This document shows, one piece after another, positions 23,797-31,719 of a DNA stretch of 38,183 nucleotides (the stretch's first letter is position 1; each line of letters begins with the position of its first letter). Location of the stretch: assembly GCA_009694215.1 (NCBI GenBank), contig SHVN01000017.1, positions 1 to 38,183 on the forward strand, read 5' to 3'. The notes beneath the pieces are model-generated. The model ran no database searches, was not told where the DNA came from, and saw nothing but the letters and a program-made list of their open reading frames with translations. The DNA comes from Xanthobacteraceae bacterium (GTDB taxonomy: Bacteria; Pseudomonadota; Alphaproteobacteria; Rhizobiales; Xanthobacteraceae). The position numbers and the translations under genes are program-made.

Positions 23797-26103
23797 TCAC
23801 TCATTCTCCAACGGCTTGCCTTGTTTGATTCGCAGGGCGCGATACACCGCCTCGGCATTGAGCGGCATTTCCATTAGCCGGACGCCGACCGCGTCATCGA
23901 TGGCGTTGGCGATCGCCGGCCCCACGCAGAATGTCGCGACCTCGCCGACGCCCTTGGCGCCGAACGGGCCGTTGGACTGGTCATGCTCGATGTAGATGTT
24001 TTCCATGACGGCCGGAACGTCGTGGAAACCCGGAATCTTGTAATCGGCAAGCGAGGCGTTGGTGACCTGGCCGCCGTCGATGTGCATCTTCTCGAACATG
24101 GTGAAGCCGAGATGCATCAGCGCCGCGCCCGAGATCTGCGTCTCGACGCTCTTCGGGTTGATCGCCTTGCCGCAGTCCACCACGTTGATGAGCTTGGTGA
24201 TCTTGACGTGGCCGGTCTCGGTGTCGACCTCGATCTCCGCGCCGGCGCCGGCGACCATCCAGAACGGCGTGACGTTCGGGCTCTGGCCGGTGCCGGGAGC
24301 AGGCGGCGTGTAATCCGGCTTGTAGATGCCGCTGCCGATGACGTTGCCGGCCTGCATGCCGTAGCGCTTCTGGAACAGGTCGGCGATCGGGATGTTGGAG
24401 CCCTCGGGCTCGCCGACCTCCTTGGCCAGCGCCTTCAGCTTGTCGCGGGCGTCCTCGGCCGCGCGTTTCACGGCGTGGCCCATGTGGAACAGCGAGCGCG
24501 AGCCGAGCGTTCCCATGTCGTAGGGCGTCACGTCGGTGTCGCGCGGCGTCACCCGGACGGATTCGGCGGGGATGTTGAGCACCTCGCCGACCATCTGCGC
24601 CATCGCGGTGTCGGAGCCCTGGCCCATGTCGACGGTGCCGCAATAGAGCGTGGTGGAGCCGTCGGCGGAGACGTTGACGATCGCCACCGAAGTGGTCGGC
24701 GAGATCACCGCCTTGTTGGCGATGGCAAAGCCGCGGCCGCGCTTGACCGTGCCGCTGCCCTTGTCGAACGGCTGCGACCAGTTCATCCGCTCCAGCACCT
24801 TGTCCATCACCGGCTCGATCGGGGAGTCCTTGAGCATCTGTCCGGTTGTGTGGGGGCGCCCTTCGCGGGCAATGTTCTTGCGGCGGAAATCGACCGGATC
24901 CATCTTCAGCGCACGCGCCATCATGTCGGTGTGGCCTTCGTAGGCCCAAACGAGCTGCGGCACGCCGAAGCCGCGCAGCGCGCCGGCCGGCGTGACGTTG
25001 GTGTAGAGCGCGTAGGAATCGATCCAGACGTTGTCGATATCGTAGGGACCCGCCGCGGTGAGGCCGGACTTCTGCGTCACGCGCGGGCCGATGTCGGCAT
25101 AGGCACCGCCGTTCCAGTACACCTCGCACTTGCGTGCGACGATCTTGCCGTCCTTGTCGACGCCGCTCTTGATGCGGAACGTCGAGGGGTGGCGCGTGAT
25201 CTGGTAGAACATCTCCTCGAAGGTGTAGGCGACCTTCACGGGCTTGCGCGCGATCATCGACAGCGCGAGCGCTAGCGCTTCGAGCTTGATGTAGAGCTTG
25301 GAGCCGTAGCCCGAGCCGAGATACGGAACCTTGATCCGCACCTTGTTTTCCGGCCAGCCGAGCAGGCGGGCGATCTCGGTGCGGACGAACGAGGGGCCCT
25401 GCGACGAGTCGTAGAGCGTGACGTGGGTGTCCTTGTAGTCGGCGATGCAGGCGAACGGCTCGAACGACAGGTGCAGCACCTTCTGAGTCTTGAACTCGTG
25501 CTCGAACTTGTGCGCGGCGGCGGCGTAGGCCTTGTCGAAGTCGCCGCGGCGCAGCCGATAGTCGAGCGCGAGGTTGGTATCCTTGGCGTTCTTGAGGTGC
25601 TTGAGATCGGCGAATGTGCCGGCGGGCTTGAGCACGTCGTGCACATAGACCTTCGAGGTGAGCGCATCGACCTCGTCGTAAACGGCCTCCAGCTCCTCGT
25701 ATTCGGCGGTAATGAGCTGCACCGCCTGGTCGGCGATGTGCGGGTCGGTGGCGATCACCGCGGCCACCGGCTCGCCGACGAAACGGACCTTCTCGTGCGC
25801 CAGGATCGGCTGGTCGTGGAACGCCGGGCCGTAGTAGGGGCTCTTCAGCACCTTCATCACATCGTCGACCGTGACGACATGCAGCACGCCCGGAAGCTTT
25901 TTCGCAGCACTGGTGTCGATCGACTTGATCTTGCCGTGCGCGACGGTGCTGCGGAACAGCTTGGCATGCACCATGCCCGGGACCTGCATGGTGTGGGTGT
26001 ATTCGGCGCGGCCGGTGACCTTGTCGCGGCCTTCGAGGCGCGGCACCGAGCGGCCGACCTGGGAGCCGACCTTGGCGCTGCCGGGATTGAGGGTGTCGGT
26101 CAT
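23797..26103 (-). CDS. Molybdenum hydroxylase molybdopterin-binding subunit
   Basis: The 768-residue catalytic subunit of a xanthine dehydrogenase/aldehyde oxidase-family hydroxylase, which inserts a water-derived oxygen at an aromatic or heteroaromatic C-H. The N-terminal a/b hammerhead domain (~20-130) contains GRAEYTHTMQVPGMVHAKLF; the molybdopterin domains contain APYLGSGYGSKLYIK-like sequence, GALRGFGVPQ and GQGSDTAMAQ; the active-site Glu is Glu721 in KGVGEVATF. The loop TPAGALRGFG replaces the AYRCSFR loop of form I CO dehydrogenase, so this is not a CO oxidiser. Its start overlaps the FAD-subunit stop by one base (TGATG). The substrate is probably an N-heteroaromatic, purine-like or aromatic compound; family alone does not decide. 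Confidence 0.95.
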   Translation of the reverse strand: MTDTLNPGSAKVGSQVGRSVPRLEGRDKVTGRAEYTHTMQVPGMVHAKLFRSTVAHGKIKSIDTSAAKKLPGVLHVVTVDDVMKVLKSPYYGPAFHDQPILAHEKVRFVGEPVAAVIATDPHIADQAVQLITAEYEELEAVYDEVDALTSKVYVHDVLKPAGTFADLKHLKNAKDTNLALDYRLRRGDFDKAYAAAAHKFEHEFKTQKVLHLSFEPFACIADYKDTHVTLYDSSQGPSFVRTEIARLLGWPENKVRIKVPYLGSGYGSKLYIKLEALALALSMIARKPVKVAYTFEEMFYQITRHPSTFRIKSGVDKDGKIVARKCEVYWNGGAYADIGPRVTQKSGLTAAGPYDIDNVWIDSYALYTNVTPAGALRGFGVPQLVWAYEGHTDMMARALKMDPVDFRRKNIAREGRPHTTGQMLKDSPIEPVMDKVLERMNWSQPFDKGSGTVKRGRGFAIANKAVISPTTSVAIVNVSADGSTTLYCGTVDMGQGSDTAMAQMVGEVLNIPAESVRVTPRDTDVTPYDMGTLGSRSLFHMGHAVKRAAEDARDKLKALAKEVGEPEGSNIPIADLFQKRYGMQAGNVIGSGIYKPDYTPPAPGTGQSPNVTPFWMVAGAGAEIEVDTETGHVKITKLINVVDCGKAINPKSVETQISGAALMHLGFTMFEKMHIDGGQVTNASLADYKIPGFHDVPAVMENIYIEHDQSNGPFGAKGVGEVATFCVGPAIANAIDDAVGVRLMEMPLNAEAVYRALRIKQGKPLENE

Positions 26104-26966
26104 CAGTGCGTTCCTCCACCCAGGGCTTCACGAATCGCGCGCCCTAAATAGACCTTCATCAATTCGCGCTTGTAGGGCACCGAGCCGCGCACGTCGGCGA
26201 TGAACTCGCAGTCCTGCAATGCTGCTTCGCCGGCCTGCTTCAGCAATTTGTCATCGACGGTCTTGCCGTTGAGCACGGCTTCCGCCGACTTCAGCCGGGT
26301 GGCCTTGTCGGTCGCGGCACTGGCGACGATGCGGGCGGACTTGATCGCCTTGCCGTCGCCCTCGATCACCGCGGCGACGCCGAGTGCGGGCCAGTCATCG
26401 GCCGAGCCGGTGGTGACCTTGAAGTAGGACGCCTTTTTCGTGCCCTGCGCCGGGACATGAACCTCGGCGATCAATTCGTTCTTCTCCAGCACGGTCTCGT
26501 AGTAGCCGGCGAACAGGTCCTCGACAGCGAGCTTGCGCTCGCCCTTGGGGCCGATCACCGTGAGCGTGGCGCCCAGCGCCATCAGCACCGGCGGCAGGTC
26601 CATGTGCGGGTCGCCGTGGGCGAGCGCGCCGCCGACAGTCGCGACATTGCGAACGCGCACGTTCGACAGCGTCAACAGGGTGCGGGTGATGACCGGAGCG
26701 TTCTTTCGCACATCCGCGGACTGCTCAAGCGCCGATAGCGTCGTCATCGCGCCGATACGCAATCCGTCGGCGCCAGCCGAGATACCCGAATACTTACTCT
26801 CGATCTTGCGCAGGCTGATGAGCTTTTCCGGCCGGAACACGCCGGCCTTCATCATCAGCATCAGCGCGGTGCCTCCGGCGATCGGGCGGATCGTGGCGTC
26901 GTCGGGGTCGAGCAGCTTGACGGCCGCCGCGAGCGAGGTGGGTTCGGCGAGTTCGAAGGGAATCAT
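26103..26966 (-). CDS. Molybdenum hydroxylase FAD subunit (CoxM type)
   Basis: The 287-residue medium subunit that carries FAD in three-subunit molybdenum hydroxylases. The two FAD-binding signatures are visible: RPIAGGTALMLMMKAG (28-42, the AGG-T/Q-x-L motif) and NVATVGGALAHGDPHMDLPP (107-126, the T-[IV]-GG-x-hAHxDP motif). The C-terminal CO-deh-flavoprotein domain (TTGSADDWPALGVAAV, then KSARIVASAATDKATRL) is complete. It is 17 bp after the CoxG-like gene and overlaps the molybdopterin subunit gene by one base. It accepts electrons from the 2Fe-2S clusters and passes them to an unknown acceptor. Confidence 0.94.
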   Translation of the reverse strand: MIPFELAEPTSLAAAVKLLDPDDATIRPIAGGTALMLMMKAGVFRPEKLISLRKIESKYSGISAGADGLRIGAMTTLSALEQSADVRKNAPVITRTLLTLSNVRVRNVATVGGALAHGDPHMDLPPVLMALGATLTVIGPKGERKLAVEDLFAGYYETVLEKNELIAEVHVPAQGTKKASYFKVTTGSADDWPALGVAAVIEGDGKAIKSARIVASAATDKATRLKSAEAVLNGKTVDDKLLKQAGEAALQDCEFIADVRGSVPYKRELMKVYLGRAIREALGGGTH

Positions 26967-26983
26967 CGGGCCTCCGGCGTGAC

Positions 26984-27439
26984 TTAAACTGGTGAGGGTT
27001 GCGCGAACGCCGCGCGCAGCCGTTGAGCGAAAATCTTTTCCATATCCTTGGCCTTGGAGCGCAGCACCGGCTGGCCGATGCTGCCGAGCTTGCCGGCCAA
27101 GGTGGATTCGACCGAATAGGTGACCTTGGTCTCGTTGCCGGCCTGCTCAAGGGTGGTGATCGATTTGGCGGTCAGCCGGCCGACCACGCCGAGCGGGGTG
27201 CCCTCGATTTTGGCTTCAATGACGCTCGGCTCGTCCATGCGCGTGACTTCGACGGTCACGGCGAACTTGAATTTGAGGTAGGCGACCTTGGTCTCGAACA
27301 CCGCCTCATAGTGGGTCGGGTCGATTTCCTTCAGGTCGCTGACGCCATCGACGAAGCGGACGAATGAACTCGGGTCCCGCAGCGTCCGAAACACCACGTC
27401 GCGCGGCGCGTTGACGGTGAATTCGCCTGATACATTCAT
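26984..27439 (-). CDS. CoxG-like SRPBCC-family protein
   Basis: A 151-residue START/SRPBCC-fold protein of the carbon monoxide dehydrogenase subunit G family: VSGEFTVNAPRDVVFRTLRDPSSFVRFVDGVSDLKEID, EGTPLGVVGRLTAKSITTLEQ, ESTLAGKLGSIGQPVLRSKAKDMEKIFAQRL. CoxG proteins are linked to molybdenum hydroxylase operons, where they help recruit the enzyme to the membrane or quinone pool (known for CODH; inferred here). The hydrophobic-tail extension seen in long CoxG forms is absent. It is the gene directly upstream of the three hydroxylase subunits. Its start at 27439 has AGGG in the leader; a 109-bp gap separates it from the lyase gene, which may hold a promoter. Confidence 0.9.
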   Translation of the reverse strand: MNVSGEFTVNAPRDVVFRTLRDPSSFVRFVDGVSDLKEIDPTHYEAVFETKVAYLKFKFAVTVEVTRMDEPSVIEAKIEGTPLGVVGRLTAKSITTLEQAGNETKVTYSVESTLAGKLGSIGQPVLRSKAKDMEKIFAQRLRAAFAQPSPV

Positions 27440-27548
27440 GGGATACGCAGGACCCTACTTTGGAACGAGAGAAAAGCGCATACGGCGCTTGAGGTCAAAC
27501 GCCGGGGGCAGCGTTCGGCGCATGGCTCTTAGCCGCAGGCGGGCCGGT

Positions 27549-28901
27549 CTAGCTGCGAGCCCGCAAGGCCAGCACCCGGTCCACCATCTCGCCGGCCTGG
27601 CCGAGGTAGTTGGCCGGGTCGCAGAGCTTGGTCAGCTCCGTCTTGCTCATGTGCTTGGCGATTTCCTTGTTCTCGGCCAGGAGGTCTACGAGCGGCCGGC
27701 CGGTCGCAACCACCTGCCGGCACACGTCATAGACAAGGTCATGCGCGTACTGGCGGCCGAGGTGCGGCCCAAGCCCCATCATCACCGCTTCGGAGACGAT
27801 CAGTCCCTTGGTGATGTCGAGATTCGCCCGCATCCGCTTCTCGTCTACCTGTAGGCCCGACATCAGGAACTTGGTCTGAGCGAGGCAGCCGGCGGTGAGG
27901 ACGAAGATCTCCGGCAGCACGATCCACTCGATCTCCCACTGGCCGGTGGCGCGCTCGTGGTCCTGCTCCATGGCGTTGAGCAGGGCGGCCACCTGGGTGC
28001 GGACAACGCCCGATTGCGCGGTGATATAGACGCAGGAGATCGGGTTGCGCTTCTGCGGCATGGTCGAGGACGAGCCGCGGCCCTCGTGGAACGGCTCGAA
28101 TACCTCCTCGACCTCGGTCTGCATCATCAGCTTCACGTCGAAGGCGATCTTGCCGCAGATACCGGTGACGAGGCCGAGGAAGCAGCCGACCTCGGCGATG
28201 CGGTCGTGCACCGTGTGCCAGGCGATCTCCGGCTGGGCGAGGTCGAGTTCCTTGGCGAGTTCGACCTGCGTGCGGAGCCCGTCCTTGCCGAGCGACGACA
28301 GCGTTCCCGCCGCCCCGCCGAATTCGAACACGAAGGTGCGTTCCTTGAGCTGTTTCAGCCGCTGCTTGTGGCGCTCGAAGGCGGCGAGATAGGTCGCGAC
28401 CTTGTAACCGAAGGTGATCGGCACCGCCTGCTGCAGGTTGCTGCGGCCGGCCATCGGCGTGTCGCGGTATTTCTTCGCCAGCGCCGCGAGTGCGTCCGAG
28501 ATGTCGTTGATGTCCTTCTCGATGATCGCGAGCCCCTCGCGGATCTGCATGATGGTGGCGGTGTCGGTGATGTCCTGGGTGGTCGCGCCCCAGTGGCACC
28601 ATTCGCCCAAGCCCCCTTTGCAGAGCTTGACGAGCTGCGCCACCACCGGCAGCACCGGATAGCCGATCCGCTCGGTTTCGGTCCTGAGCTTCTCGATGTC
28701 GTACTGGTCGAACGTGACGTGCTTGAGGATCTCGTCGCAGGCCTCCTGCGGGATGATCTTCAGCTTCGCCTGCGCCCGCGCTAGCCCCGCCTCGAAGTCG
28801 AGATACTTCTGGATGCGGTTGCCGTCGGACCACACGTGCCGCATGGCCTCGGTGCCGAAGATGTTCTTGAAGATGGCGGAGTCGATGGTGCCGGTGGGCA
28901 T
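27549..28901 (-). CDS. Fumarase/aspartase-superfamily lyase (adenylosuccinate lyase / carboxymuconate cycloisomerase-like)
   Basis: A 450-residue enzyme of the superfamily that eliminates fumarate or cycloisomerises 3-carboxymuconate. The superfamily signature GSSSTMPQKRNP is at 276-287, with the catalytic Ser loop; other blocks are HWGATTQDITDT (103-114, catalytic region) and GRSNLQQAVPITFGYKVA. It begins FKNIFGTEAMRHVWSDGNRIQKYLDFEAGLA, like PcaB/PurB-type proteins. It is unlikely to be the housekeeping purine enzyme because of its place at the head of the molybdenum hydroxylase operon. Start 28901 has AAAGG upstream. It may remove or rearrange a dicarboxylic side chain in the pathway; the reaction is unproven. 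Confidence 0.88.
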   Translation of the reverse strand: MPTGTIDSAIFKNIFGTEAMRHVWSDGNRIQKYLDFEAGLARAQAKLKIIPQEACDEILKHVTFDQYDIEKLRTETERIGYPVLPVVAQLVKLCKGGLGEWCHWGATTQDITDTATIMQIREGLAIIEKDINDISDALAALAKKYRDTPMAGRSNLQQAVPITFGYKVATYLAAFERHKQRLKQLKERTFVFEFGGAAGTLSSLGKDGLRTQVELAKELDLAQPEIAWHTVHDRIAEVGCFLGLVTGICGKIAFDVKLMMQTEVEEVFEPFHEGRGSSSTMPQKRNPISCVYITAQSGVVRTQVAALLNAMEQDHERATGQWEIEWIVLPEIFVLTAGCLAQTKFLMSGLQVDEKRMRANLDITKGLIVSEAVMMGLGPHLGRQYAHDLVYDVCRQVVATGRPLVDLLAENKEIAKHMSKTELTKLCDPANYLGQAGEMVDRVLALRARS

Positions 28902-29055
28902 GGCGGGGCCTTTCAGGAAAGCGGATCGCGCTTCATAGCAAGCAGGTCGTTCGCCGTCATCCGTCGCATGACTCTGGGCTGTCATCGGCCGCGAATGCGG
29001 GCGATCCAGTACGCACAGCCGTCGCCGTCCTTCAACGTGCTCGTGTGACTACTGG

Positions 29056-29077
29056 ATGCCCCGCCTTCGCGGGGCAT
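29056..29077 (-). terminator. Hairpin after the Bug gene, probable operon terminator
   Basis: A perfect 9-bp stem, ATGCCCCGC (29056-29064) and GCGGGGCAT (29069-29077), with loop CTTC, 47 bp beyond the Bug stop codon. There is no T-run on either side, so it may be a factor-dependent terminator or an RNA 3'-end stabiliser. It separates the two large minus-strand operons. Confidence 0.5.
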
Positions 29078-29123
29078 GCCGGTGGAGAGTGAAGCCAACG
29101 TAGCGGACGATGACAGCCCGAGA

Positions 29124-30092
29124 CTACTCCGGCTTGATGCCGGTCTTGGTCACCAGCGCGCGCCATTTGTCGGTTTCGGTCCGGATGCGCGAGGTCAGGG
29201 CCTGCGGCGGGCCGGGGTCGGGCTCGAACCCCTGCTTTTGCAGGTTCGCGACGAGGTCCGGTTCTTTCAGGATGTCGTTCATTGCCTGGTTGAGCTTGCC
29301 AACGATCGAATCGGGCGTGCCGGCGGGGGTGACGTAGGCGATCCAGAGCGCCACGTCGTAATCCTTGACGCCGGCCTCCATCATGGTCGGCACGTCCGGC
29401 AAGGACGAGACGCGCCGGGCCCCCGTCGTCGCCAGCGCGCGGAGCTTACCGTCGCGGATATTCTCCAGCGTCGGACCGACGGTCGCGAACTGCATGTTGA
29501 GACGGCCGGTGATGATGTCGATCGAGGACTGCGCCGAGCTCTTGTAGGGAATATGCGTCAGCTCGACGCCCATGTCGTTGGCGAACAGGGCGGCGGCAAG
29601 ATGCGCCAGGCTCGCAAGCCCCGCGGAGCCGTAGTTCAACTGGCCGGGCTTCGTTTTGGCGAGCGCCACTAGCTCGGCGACGCTCTTTGCCGGAATGCCG
29701 GGATAAAGCACCAGCACATAGGGCGCAGCACCGATCATCGAGACCGGCTTGAAATCGGCGATCGAATCATAGGGCAGCTTGGTTCCGAGCGCCGGCGTCA
29801 CGCCATGGGTGCTCGCGGTGATCAGGCCGATGGTGTAGCCGTCCGGCGCGGACTTGGCGACGATGTCGACGCCGAGGTTGCCGCTCGCGCCGGGGCGGTT
29901 CTCGACCACGAACTGCTGGCCGAATCTGGTCGAGAATTTCTGCGCCATGAGGCGGCTGACGATGTCGGTGGCGGAGCCGGCGGGGAACGGCACGATCAGC
30001 CGGACCGGCTTGTTCGGATAGCTGTCGGGCTGCGCCAGGGACGGCGCGGAGAGAGTGGCCAGCGCCAGAAGTGTCAACGCGATGCGTTTCAT
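29124..30092 (-). CDS. Bug/TctC-family solute-binding protein
   Basis: A 322-residue periplasmic receptor with signal peptide MKRIALTLLALATLSAPSLA. Typical blocks are YPNKPVRLIVPFPAGSATDIVSRLMA, VENRPGASGNLG, GYTIGLITASTHGV, LNYGSAGLASLAHLAA and PDVPTMMEAG, ending in RALVTKTGIKPE. The ATG overlaps the stop of the hydroxyacid-dehydrogenase-like gene by four bases, so it is the last gene of the CaiB-CMD-dehydrogenase-Bug operon and probably supplies its pathway with substrate. No TctA/TctB genes are adjacent. It must use a permease elsewhere or act as a sensor partner, as known for some Bug proteins. Confidence 0.94.
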   Translation of the reverse strand: MKRIALTLLALATLSAPSLAQPDSYPNKPVRLIVPFPAGSATDIVSRLMAQKFSTRFGQQFVVENRPGASGNLGVDIVAKSAPDGYTIGLITASTHGVTPALGTKLPYDSIADFKPVSMIGAAPYVLVLYPGIPAKSVAELVALAKTKPGQLNYGSAGLASLAHLAAALFANDMGVELTHIPYKSSAQSSIDIITGRLNMQFATVGPTLENIRDGKLRALATTGARRVSSLPDVPTMMEAGVKDYDVALWIAYVTPAGTPDSIVGKLNQAMNDILKEPDLVANLQKQGFEPDPGPPQALTSRIRTETDKWRALVTKTGIKPE

Positions 30093-31174
30093 GCGGCAAG
30101 CTCCCGGGCGAGGCCTGTGATGAGTTGTTTGAAATCCTTGAGGCCGTTGAAGCGAGGCGATCCTGCCATGCGCGGCGTCAGGATCACATTGTCAAATCCG
30201 AGAAGCTCGTCATCGTCGCGCACGGGCTCCTGATAGTGCACGTCGAGCGCGACGCCGCTGAGCCGGCCGGCGCGCAGGGTCTCGATCAAGGCCTCGCGGT
30301 TGACGATCGCGGCGTTTGCCACATTGACGATGCAGGCGCCGGGCTTGATCTGCATAAGCTCGGCGCGGCCGAGGAGGTCGCGGGTCGACGGCAGCGTCGG
30401 CAGTTGCGGAACGATCCAGTCGCTTTCGGCAAGAAGCGCGGGGAGAGGCACATGACGCATATTGAGTTCGCGCTCTTCGCTCTCGGTGGTGCGCGTGCGC
30501 TGATGGTAGAGGATGCGCATATCGAAGGCCCCGGCCCGGATCGCAATTTCCCGCCCGATCTCGCCCATGCCAATGATGCCGATGGTTGCACCGTTAAGCG
30601 CGCGGGTGCCGCCGACGCGCGGATAATTGCCGCCCGGCGTATGCCGCCGGTCGAACGGCCGGTAGGCGCCCTGGGCCGCCTCGATACGCTTGACGGTCAC
30701 GAGGCCGTCGAGTTCGTCAAGCTTGCGCGCCAGCATCAGCATCAGCCCGAAGGCATGCTCAGCGCAGGAAATGTTGGCGCGCCGGCGCAAGGTGAGGAGC
30801 TTAATGCCCCGCCCGGCGCAGGCAACGGTGTCGATGTTGCGCAGGCCGGTGCCGAATTTCTGCACGACCTTGAGCCCGGGCGCCGCGGCAAGATCGTCCG
30901 GCCCGACCCGGAACGACTCGACCACCAGCGCGACGCAGTCCTTGAGGCTTGCGCGCATCTCGGCTTCGGTCGTCACCATCCGCACCTCGGCGGGATAGAG
31001 GCCCGGCGAGCCCGCCCGCACTCGCGCGCACCAGCCGGAAAAGTCCGGCTCGTCCGTGGACATGAAATCGGCGAAGGCCCTGCGGCGCTCTTCGCTCGCC
31101 TTCGGGTCGAGCACGAGCGGAATAAGCCGCGTGAACGGATCGTCCTCGACCACGATGACGGGAAGATTGGGCAC
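30089..31174 (-). CDS. D-2-hydroxyacid dehydrogenase-like protein, catalytic residues substituted
   Basis: 361 residues with the fold of D-isomer-specific 2-hydroxyacid dehydrogenases (PGDH/formate dehydrogenase type). The NAD-binding motif is IGIIGMGEIGREIA (198-211) and the N-terminal catalytic domain includes KVVQKFGTGLRNID. At the active site the family has Arg (NxxRG), Glu (DVfxxEP) and His (TPHxxG). Here Glu316 is kept, but Arg is replaced by Asn287 (NVANAAIV) and His by Arg335 (LTPRMAG). Normal NAD-dependent dehydrogenation is therefore doubtful; a changed reaction or a regulatory role is possible. It lies 11 bp downstream of the CMD gene and overlaps the Bug gene by four bases. Confidence 0.88.
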   Translation of the reverse strand: MPNLPVIVVEDDPFTRLIPLVLDPKASEERRRAFADFMSTDEPDFSGWCARVRAGSPGLYPAEVRMVTTEAEMRASLKDCVALVVESFRVGPDDLAAAPGLKVVQKFGTGLRNIDTVACAGRGIKLLTLRRRANISCAEHAFGLMLMLARKLDELDGLVTVKRIEAAQGAYRPFDRRHTPGGNYPRVGGTRALNGATIGIIGMGEIGREIAIRAGAFDMRILYHQRTRTTESEERELNMRHVPLPALLAESDWIVPQLPTLPSTRDLLGRAELMQIKPGACIVNVANAAIVNREALIETLRAGRLSGVALDVHYQEPVRDDDELLGFDNVILTPRMAGSPRFNGLKDFKQLITGLARELAA

Positions 31175-31185
31175 CGTCCGGGCCT

Positions 31186-31719
31186 TCAGCTTTTCTTCGG
31201 TTCGAGATCGACGCGCAGCGCCGTGAACACGCGGTTGTGCATGAGATAGGTGCCGACCAGCACGGTCAGTTCGACCACCTCGCGCTCGTTGTAATGCTTG
31301 CGCATCGCATCGAACACGGCGTCCGGCACCTCCGGCCCCGCGATCATGGCATCGACATAGGCCAAGACCGCGCGCTCCGCCTCGCTAAAAAACTTTGAGG
31401 CGCGCCAATCCTTCAGTGCCTCACACTCTTCGAGGCTCACGCCATCGGGCACGGCTATGGCCGGGACATGCTGCTGCAGCGCGTAGGCATAGCGCGCGGC
31501 ACTGGCGATACGGACGATGGCGATCTCCCGCAGTCGCGGCGTGAGCTTGGTTTTCCAGCGGATCGCGCCGATGTGCTCGAACCAGGTCATGCAGACCGTC
31601 GGCGAATGCAGCAGCAGCTTGTAGATGTTGATCAGACCCCCGCGCGCGCCTTTGATCTTGGCGATGTCGGCGGCAAGCTCCGGATGGTCCTTTTCTTCGA
31701 TGTATGAAATGCGAGCCAT
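31186..31719 (-). CDS. Carboxymuconolactone decarboxylase (CMD/AhpD-fold) family protein
   Basis: A 177-residue all-helical protein of the CMD family: LLLHSPTVCMTWFEHIGAIRWKTKLTPRLREIAIVRIASAARYAYALQQHV, then FFSEAERAVLAYVDAM and EREVVELTVLVGTYLMHNRV. In enzymes of the family the helix reads E-Y-E-W-x-x-H or carries the AhpD CxxC pair. Here it is YAYALQQH: His is kept, the Glu positions are Ala, and there is no CxxC. It is therefore not a peroxidase of the AhpD type; a decarboxylase role is possible. It starts one base after the CaiB-like stop (TAG-ATG), with GGGGAGG as its Shine-Dalgarno inside that gene's end. Confidence 0.85.
   Translation of the reverse strand: MARISYIEEKDHPELAADIAKIKGARGGLINIYKLLLHSPTVCMTWFEHIGAIRWKTKLTPRLREIAIVRIASAARYAYALQQHVPAIAVPDGVSLEECEALKDWRASKFFSEAERAVLAYVDAMIAGPEVPDAVFDAMRKHYNEREVVELTVLVGTYLMHNRVFTALRVDLEPKKS

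Noticed and set aside
23981-26131. 716-codon minus-strand frame overlapping the molybdopterin subunit
   Set aside because: Same strand but shifted frame, Arg-rich with no motif, whereas the other frame carries all family signatures.
23797-27439. Annotation as aerobic carbon monoxide dehydrogenase
   Set aside because: The form I active-site loop AYRCSFR is absent and the subunit order differs; CoxG also accompanies other molybdenum hydroxylases.
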